A stretch of 9,408 bases of DNA from Leptolyngbyaceae cyanobacterium CSSed165cm_216 (GTDB lineage Bacteria; Cyanobacteriota; Cyanobacteriia; Phormidesmidales; Phormidesmidaceae): NCBI GenBank assembly GCA_007135385.1, contig SLIY01000137.1, forward strand, positions 1 to 9,408. Reading direction: 5' to 3'. Below the pieces are notes generated by a model that searched no databases, was not told the DNA's origin, and was given only the letters and a program-made list of their open reading frames with translations. Shown in pieces: positions 5,903-9,408 of this stretch; the stretch's first letter is position 1; every line of letters begins with the position of its first letter. The translations under genes were made by a program, and so were the position numbers.

Positions 5903-6295
5903 ATGCATGATCCCCTGAGCCCCGTGACGTTGCCTCCCCCCGAGAATGCTCAGCAAGAGGGGCAGTGGTTAGAAGCCGCTCTGCTCAGATGGCTGAACGC
6001 CGAATATTTACCAGAACCAGCCAACCACGACATCGCCCAGCGGGCTTCCCAAGTATATGTGCGCCAACGCCTGGAAGGCGAGAATGATGTTGGCTCTTTA
6101 GTGATGGCAATTTTGACCGAACTCCAAGCCTTTGACTTTTCAGATAGTTTTTATGGGGAGTTTACAGTGGCTAACGCGGTGGGCGATCTCTTGTTTGACA
6201 GTCTCGGGATCGATCGCTGCTGTGGGCGATCCACCACATTAGATGCGGCTGACACCCTAGATGCGGCGCCTGAGCACTTCGACCCCAAGAACTGA
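5903..6295 (+). CDS. conserved cyanobacterial protein of unknown function
   Basis: This 130-residue soluble, acidic protein has no signal peptide or membrane segment. The core from about 13 to 108 (PENAQQEGQWLE, LPEPANHDIAQRA, YVRQRLEGENDVGSLV, FYGEFTVANAVGDLL, LGIDRCCG) resembles a hypothetical protein I recall from many cyanobacterial genomes; this is memory, not a search. It looks largely helical. The ending LGIDRCCG is probably the natural end of the conserved part, with paired Cys 106-107. The last 22 residues look lineage-specific and contain a duplication, TLDAA at 112-116 and 118-122. The ATG is the only good start, with no clear ribosome site. It is divergent from aat and followed 60 bp later by element B. 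No function is proposed. Confidence 0.8.
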   Translation: MHDPLSPVTLPPPENAQQEGQWLEAALLRWLNAEYLPEPANHDIAQRASQVYVRQRLEGENDVGSLVMAILTELQAFDFSDSFYGEFTVANAVGDLLFDSLGIDRCCGRSTTLDAADTLDAAPEHFDPKN

Positions 6296-6340
6296 AGCGG
6301 TAGCCATGGCTGTTCCCACCATAACGACCGTTGAGATGAA

Positions 6341-6355
6341 CCCTGGTTACCAGGG
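6341..6355. repeat. 7-bp-arm palindrome abutting element B
   Basis: CCCTGGT and ACCAGGG flank a single T and end exactly where element B begins (6356). It is 45 bp after the stop of the small conserved gene. There is no T-run, so an intrinsic terminator is unlikely. It may be a preferred insertion site for the element or a small protein-binding site. Confidence 0.5.
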
Positions 6356-6530
6356 AAGTAGGTGGACAAAAATAAAGGGCTCTACGTCGCTGGTTTAGAC
6401 TCCGCTCAACCAGCGACGAGGCCTGAGCGGAGTCGAGGCCTGAGCGGAGTCGGGGCCTGAGCGGAGTCGAGGCCTGAGCGGAGTCGAAGGCCGGATCAAG
6501 GATCAGTCAATCATTGTGTCCATGTACTTA
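6356..6530 (+). mobile_element. MITE-like element, copy B
   Basis: This is a second copy of the element at 2491-2675, in the same orientation and 175 bp long. The left end is AAGTAGGTGGACA (6356-6368) and the right end TGTCCATGTACTTA (6517-6530), identical to copy A at those bases. The body matches closely: AAAAATAAA after the left end, the GCTGGTT/AACCAGC hairpin (6389-6414), a tandem array, then GAAGGCCGGATCAAGGATC and the right end. The left TA of copy A is GA here, so a TA target duplication is not supported by this copy. It lies between the 3' ends of the small conserved gene and lysS, which are convergent. No coding capacity. Confidence 0.75.
6418..6485 (+). repeat. 17-bp tandem repeat, 4 copies, inside element B
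   Basis: Four contiguous 17-bp units of GAGGCCTGAGCGGAGTC are present, with GGGG instead of GAGG at the start of the third. Only the first unit keeps the GAC prefix seen in every unit of the 20-bp array in copy A. Each unit can pair with the hairpin loop TAGACTCCGCTC (6396-6407), apart from the second loop base. Confidence 0.9.
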
Positions 6531-6852
6531 TCCAATGCGCTGTGGGAACGGCAGCCGCCGCTAATTTCAGAGGAACCACCGAGACCCCAGGGGGCGACAT
6601 TGTATGGATGATCGCTCAGCCCTAGAGACTATTTTCTACTGAGGTTTTCGGATAGGCGCTGAAGGTGACTTTATGAAACTCATGTTTATTATGAAGCTTT
6701 GACAAGCTATGGGAGAAGATACTGATTTCAGACGCTACCTCGGGAATGATACCTGTGGGTAAGTCAAAAACCGGGCAAACCTATTCCATCGACTTCTTAT
6801 ACAGAAACCCACTTATTAGCTGAACGCTCTAACTTAACAACCTATCACCGAA
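6531..6852. other. gene-free stretch between element B and the lysS 3' repeats
   Basis: No gene, tRNA or known riboswitch was recognised here. Base composition is more AT-rich than the surrounding genes, especially 6640-6840. One plus-strand frame stays open from about 6692 to the TGA at 6821-6823, but its only ATG (6746) would give 25 codons (MIPVGKSKTGQTYSIDF...) with no ribosome site. This could be chance or the remnant of a decayed gene or insertion sequence. Confidence 0.4.
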
Positions 6853-6880
6853 CTGCCCCTGGTCGAAAGACTGGGGGCAG
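6853..6880 (+). repeat. 12-bp stem with GAAA tetraloop
   Basis: CTGCCCCTGGTC and GACTGGGGGCAG flank GAAA. As plus-strand RNA this forms 12 continuous pairs, ten Watson-Crick and two G-U, closed by a GNRA tetraloop. On the minus strand the two wobbles become C-A mismatches, so the fold favours plus-strand RNA. No T-run follows. It belongs to no recognised gene. Confidence 0.65.
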
Positions 6881-6906
6881 CTTGGTTGAGGGGGCAGCTT
6901 GGTTGA
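6873..6906. repeat. perfect 17-bp tandem duplication
   Basis: GGGGGCAGCTTGGTTGA occurs twice head to tail (6873-6889 and 6890-6906) without mismatch. The first copy overlaps the 3' arm of the GAAA hairpin, so either copy of GGGGCAG could pair with the CTGCCCC arm at 6853-6859. Confidence 0.85.
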
Positions 6907-6938
6907 ACAGAGAGCATAGCCTACCGGCTTCAGACCTA

Positions 6939-6969
6939 GGGCAGACAGGGCAGACACACCGGTCTGCCC
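6939..6969. repeat. palindromic repeat GGGCAGAC/GTCTGCCC
   Basis: GGGCAGACA is repeated twice (6939-6947 and 6948-6956). The second copy forms a perfect 8-bp stem with GTCTGCCC (6962-6969) around a 6-base loop. It lies downstream of lysS on the minus strand. Similar GGGGCAGACCGGTGTGTCTGCCC palindromes recur in cyanobacterial intergenic regions (from memory). It could act as a terminator hairpin or RNA end-protector for lysS, but has no T-run. Confidence 0.6.
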
Positions 6970-6972
6970 CTA

Positions 6973-7068
6973 CCTCCCTATCTCCCTATCTCCCTACCTC
7001 CCTATCTCCCTATCTCCCTACCTCCCTACCTCCCTATCTCCCTATTTCCCTATCTCCCTATCTCCCCA
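6973..7068. repeat. 8-bp tandem repeat, 12 copies, behind lysS
   Basis: Twelve contiguous units of YCTCCCTA occur with almost no decay; unit 10 is TTTCCCTA and unit 12 TCTCCCCA. A degenerate unit precedes them. On the lysS sense strand it reads TAGGGAGA/TAGGGAGG, giving about 12 GGG tracts separated by 5-base loops. That meets the usual G-quadruplex pattern (four or more G3 tracts with loops of 1-7) several times over. The array starts 9 bases after the lysS stop codon, so it would lie in the 3' untranslated part of the mRNA. Confidence 0.92.
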
Positions 7069-7077
7069 TCCAACCAA

Positions 7078-8622
7078 CTACTCCTCTTCCCGCTCTGGCT
7101 TCAACAGGGGAAAGGCAATCACATCGCGGATGCTGGGGCTATCGGTGAGCAGCATCACCAGGCGATCGATGCCGATGCCCTCCCCACAGGTGGGTGGCAT
7201 ACCGTGCTCTAGAGCGGTCAGAAAGTCTTCGTCCACTCCCGTGGCTTCCAGGTCTCCAGCCGCCTTCCGGGCCGCTTGCAGTTCAAACCGCTGGCGCTGA
7301 TCGATCGGGTCGGTCAGCTCTGAGAAGCCGTTGGCGGTTTCGCGGCCCGCCACGAATAATTCAAACCGCTCTACGACACCGGGCTGACTGCGGTGGGGTT
7401 TAGACAAGGGCGAAATTTCTACCGGATGGTCAATCAGAAAAGTGGGCTGGATCAGGGTTGCTTCGATTTTTTGCTCAAATACTTCGTTCAGTAGCTTACC
7501 CATGGAGTCACAGTCCTCCAATCCGTGCAGATGGAGATCGTTAACGGCGGCTTTAGCCTCTGCCAAGCTAGTGAACTGGTGGAAGTCTAGCCCTGTGTGC
7601 TCTTGCACCAAGTCGTGCATGGTGACCCGTTTCCAGGGAGGGGTCAAGTCAATCGCCTGCCCCTGATAGGTAATGGTCAGCGTACCGAGGATATCCTGGG
7701 CCAGGGTGGCCACCAGGTCTTCGGTCAGGTCCATAAAGTCGTAATAATCAGCGTAGGCCTGGTAAAACTCAACACTGGTGAACTCAGGATTGTGGCGGGT
7801 GGACACCCCCTCGTTGCGAAAGATCCGGCCAATTTCAAATACCCGCTCAAAACCACCGACTACTAGCCGCTTCAGGTGCAGCTCAGTGGCAATCCGCAGG
7901 TAGAGATCCATCTCTAACGTGTTGTGGTAGGTGGTAAAGGGACGCGCCTCTGCCCCCCCGGCCTCAGTTTGCAGCACGGGGGTTTCGATTTCTAAAAAGC
8001 CCCGGTCTTCCAGATAGCGGCGAATGCCAGTGGTAATCAGAGCCCGCTTCCGAAAGGTGTCGCGCACGGTGGGGTTAACGATTAAATCCACATAGCGCTG
8101 GCGATAGCGCTTGGCCACATCAGTCAGGCCGTGCCACTTATCCGGCAGGGGTAGCAGCGCTTTGGTGAGCACCGCATAGGTCTGTACCTTGACCGAGAGC
8201 TCCCCCTTTTCAGTGCGCTTGATGGTGCCCTGTACCCCCAGAATGTCACCGACGTCAGTCAGCTGTTTCAGGTGGTTAAAGGCCTGGTCGTCGGTGGCGG
8301 CCATGGCCGCTTGGATGGTGGCTTTTTCGAGATACAGCTGGATGGTGCCGGTTTCATCTTGCAGGCTAAAGAAGGCTAATTTGCCAAAGACGCGGCGGGC
8401 CAGAATCCGCCCGGCCAGAGACACCTCGATGTCAACCTCGTCCCCGGCCTCTAGGTCAGCGTATTTACCTTGTAAATCGGCGGTGTGGTGCGTCACCTCC
8501 CATCGATAGGCGAAGGGGGTTTGGCCGATCTGCTTGAGATCCTCAACTTTTTGCAAGCGGGCGGCGCGAATATCTTCAAGGCTGGAGGCGCTTTGACCAG
8601 GGCGATTGGCGTCAGAGGACAT
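7078..8622 (-). CDS. lysS: lysyl-tRNA synthetase, class II (LysS)
   Basis: LysS charges tRNA-Lys with lysine using ATP; it is cytosolic and acts as a homodimer. The 514-residue protein has an N-terminal anticodon-binding OB-fold (about 63-155), class II motif 1 around 190-218 (FRKRALITTGIRRYL...), motif 2 (FEIGRIFRNEG, 262-272, with RHNPEFTSVE after it) and motif 3 (GIGIDRL, 482-488). The block GRETANGFSELTDP (426-439) is typical of LysRS and separates it from AspRS and AsnRS. Length is normal and all signature residues are present. The ATG gives a usual N-terminus; no Shine-Dalgarno precedes it. A perfect TATAAT lies about 40 bp upstream. The protein ends EREEE, and a G-rich tandem repeat begins 9 bases later. 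pgsA lies upstream on the same strand, 160 bp away, but lysS probably has its own promoter. Confidence 0.98.
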   Translation of the reverse strand: MSSDANRPGQSASSLEDIRAARLQKVEDLKQIGQTPFAYRWEVTHHTADLQGKYADLEAGDEVDIEVSLAGRILARRVFGKLAFFSLQDETGTIQLYLEKATIQAAMAATDDQAFNHLKQLTDVGDILGVQGTIKRTEKGELSVKVQTYAVLTKALLPLPDKWHGLTDVAKRYRQRYVDLIVNPTVRDTFRKRALITTGIRRYLEDRGFLEIETPVLQTEAGGAEARPFTTYHNTLEMDLYLRIATELHLKRLVVGGFERVFEIGRIFRNEGVSTRHNPEFTSVEFYQAYADYYDFMDLTEDLVATLAQDILGTLTITYQGQAIDLTPPWKRVTMHDLVQEHTGLDFHQFTSLAEAKAAVNDLHLHGLEDCDSMGKLLNEVFEQKIEATLIQPTFLIDHPVEISPLSKPHRSQPGVVERFELFVAGRETANGFSELTDPIDQRQRFELQAARKAAGDLEATGVDEDFLTALEHGMPPTCGEGIGIDRLVMLLTDSPSIRDVIAFPLLKPEREEE

Positions 8623-8659
8623 GGGTAAGGGTTAGAAGGATGGGAATTGACAAACCTTC

Positions 8660-8665
8660 ATTATA
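8660..8665 (-). promoter_or_regulatory. lysS promoter -10 box
   Basis: A perfect TATAAT on the minus strand, 38 bp before the lysS ATG, predicts a 5' leader of about 30 bases. No good -35 hexamer is found at 16-18 bp (GTCGCC or neighbours), which is not rare for cyanobacterial promoters. A small palindrome, CCGAT-AA-ATCGG (8688-8699), overlaps the expected -35 region and could be an operator. Confidence 0.5.
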
Positions 8666-8782
8666 GGGAACCTTAGCCCAGGGGCGACCGATAAATCGGC
8701 CAGCGGTACAGCATGCCAAGATCCCAGGGGCCTGGAGCCCATTGGCTATACATTTTGGAGCCCGACCCAGCTACCGTGCGGT

Positions 8783-9328
8783 CTAGGCGTCCTCGGGGGC
8801 AGGGGTTGAGGGCTGTGGCGACGCCATCAGGTAAACCAGTCCCGACCCCAAGGTCAGAGCGACAGCCAGCCAAAAGAGCAGTTGGCTGGGACGCGCCCAG
8901 ATCGGGGGCAGGGGGGCGATCAACAGGGCGATCGCGGCGATCTGCACCACCGTTTTGGCCTTACCCCACCAGTTGGCCCCGGGCACAGCGCCCGCCTGCA
9001 TCGCTGGGTTAACCCGCCAGCCAGCAATAGTGATTTCCCGAGCCACAATCAAAAACACCCCCCAGGCCGGTACCTGATTCAGTTCTACCAGCAGCAGCAG
9101 GGGGGCCAACACCAGCAGCTTATCCACCAGGGGATCCAGGAACTTGCCTAGGTCTGTCACCTGGTTGAGCTTGCGGGCCAGGTAACCATCCAGCCAGTCG
9201 GTGCCCGCCGCTAGCAGGAAGATTCCCATGGCCCACCACCGCTGGGTTGGGGTTGGGGCCTGGAGTAATACCAGCAGCAATGGCACACCCAGCAGGCGGG
9301 AAACGGTAATCCAGGTGGGAAGATTCAT
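8783..9328 (-). CDS. pgsA: CDP-diacylglycerol-glycerol-3-phosphate 3-phosphatidyltransferase (PgsA)
   Basis: PgsA makes phosphatidylglycerol-phosphate from CDP-diacylglycerol and glycerol-3-phosphate, the committed step to phosphatidylglycerol, the main thylakoid phospholipid and one required by photosystem II. The 181-residue integral membrane protein has the CDP-alcohol phosphatidyltransferase signature: D44, D47-G48, A51-R52, G61, D65 and D69 (within 44-69), all four Asp intact. About five to six hydrophobic helices are visible (near 8-24, 32-43, 70-83, 88-101, 125-142 and 148-168). The N-terminus MNLPTWITVSRL is typical, so the ATG is sound. The tail (170-181, SPQPSTPAPEDA) is polar and Pro-rich. 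Synthases for other CDP-alcohol products share the motif, but the N-terminus and length favour PgsA. A heptamer repeat lies just upstream of the start. Confidence 0.95.
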   Translation of the reverse strand: MNLPTWITVSRLLGVPLLLVLLQAPTPTQRWWAMGIFLLAAGTDWLDGYLARKLNQVTDLGKFLDPLVDKLLVLAPLLLLVELNQVPAWGVFLIVAREITIAGWRVNPAMQAGAVPGANWWGKAKTVVQIAAIALLIAPLPPIWARPSQLLFWLAVALTLGSGLVYLMASPQPSTPAPEDA

Positions 9329-9345
9329 CGCATTTTAGATTCAGG

Positions 9346-9365
9346 ATTTTGGATTTTGGATTTGG
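9346..9365. repeat. heptamer repeat upstream of pgsA
   Basis: ATTTTGG occurs twice in tandem (9346-9352 and 9353-9359), followed by a 6-base ATTTGG and preceded by a degenerate copy. It ends 18 bp before the pgsA start codon on the minus strand, where it reads CCAAAAT. This is the STRR type of repeat known from cyanobacteria. Confidence 0.65.
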
Positions 9366-9379
9366 ACTGACAAGACCAA

Positions 9380-9406
9380 GCTATACCAATTCCAGCTCGG
9401 GATCTG
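9380..9406 (-). repeat. dispersed 27-bp repeat, copy 2
   Basis: Read on the minus strand, this matches 96-122 at 24 of 27 bases, including the shared TTGGTATAGC end. It lies upstream of pgsA and reaches to within two bases of the window edge, so the homology may continue outside. TATAGC within it could act as a distant -10 for pgsA, but this is speculative. Confidence 0.5.
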
Positions 9407-9408
9407 GA

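Noticed and set aside
6341..6355. Intrinsic terminator for the small conserved gene
   Set aside because: The palindrome has no T-run and leads directly into element B.
6692..6823. Plus-strand frame with KTGQTYSIDFLYRNPLIS, possible gene remnant
   Set aside because: No ATG near its beginning, only 25 codons from its sole ATG, and no family recognised; kept only as a comment on the gap.
6882..7148. Plus-strand 88-codon frame with SPYLPTSL repeats
   Set aside because: It is the YCTCCCTA array translated, running antisense into lysS.
8673..8873. Minus-strand 66-codon frame between pgsA and lysS
   Set aside because: It overlaps the pgsA 3' end in another frame and reads through the lysS promoter region; no motif.

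Overview
The window looks like a stretch of chromosome from a cyanobacterium, most likely a filamentous or otherwise repeat-rich lineage. The support is the gene content (cyanophycinase, a zinc-ribbon Ser/Thr kinase fused to WD40 repeats, MEP-pathway IspF) and seven perfect copies of the cyanobacterial octamer GCGATCGC (HIP1), starting at 202, 314, 1847, 2393, 4181, 5304 and 8928. Short tandem heptamer repeats, a hallmark of many cyanobacterial genomes, fill several gaps. Genus cannot be fixed from the sequence alone.

Layout. On the minus strand, trmD (1515 to 790) is followed by ispF (662 to 180); the gap holds a 14-bp tandem repeat that runs almost to the ispF start. cphB (cyanophycinase, plus strand, 1627-2439) is divergent from trmD. 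A large minus-strand gene (4889-2787) encodes a membrane Ser/Thr kinase with seven WD40 repeats. aat (leucyl/phenylalanyl-tRNA-protein transferase, minus, 5760-5173, GTG start) follows, divergent from a small conserved cyanobacterial protein of unknown function (plus, 5903-6295). A gene-free stretch of about 780 bp (6296-7077) is full of repeats. lysS (minus, 8622-7078) and pgsA (minus, 9328-8783) end the window.

How the genes relate. They are mostly unlinked housekeeping genes: tRNA methylation, isoprenoid precursor synthesis, mobilisation of the nitrogen store cyanophycin, N-end-rule tagging, lysyl-tRNA charging and phosphatidylglycerol synthesis. trmD-ispF is the only plausible operon.

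The most interesting material is between the genes. Two copies of an undescribed-looking MITE-type element (2491-2675 and 6356-6530) share imperfect terminal inverted repeats and a hairpin whose loop is complementary to an internal four-copy tandem array; the array has a 20-bp period in one copy and 17 bp in the other. A 12-unit, 8-bp repeat begins 9 bases after the lysS stop and would put a long run of regularly spaced GGG tracts in the lysS mRNA. A 12-bp stem capped by GAAA, a 17-bp tandem duplication and a palindromic repeat sit next to it. No tRNA, rRNA, CRISPR array, transposase gene or classic defence system was seen.
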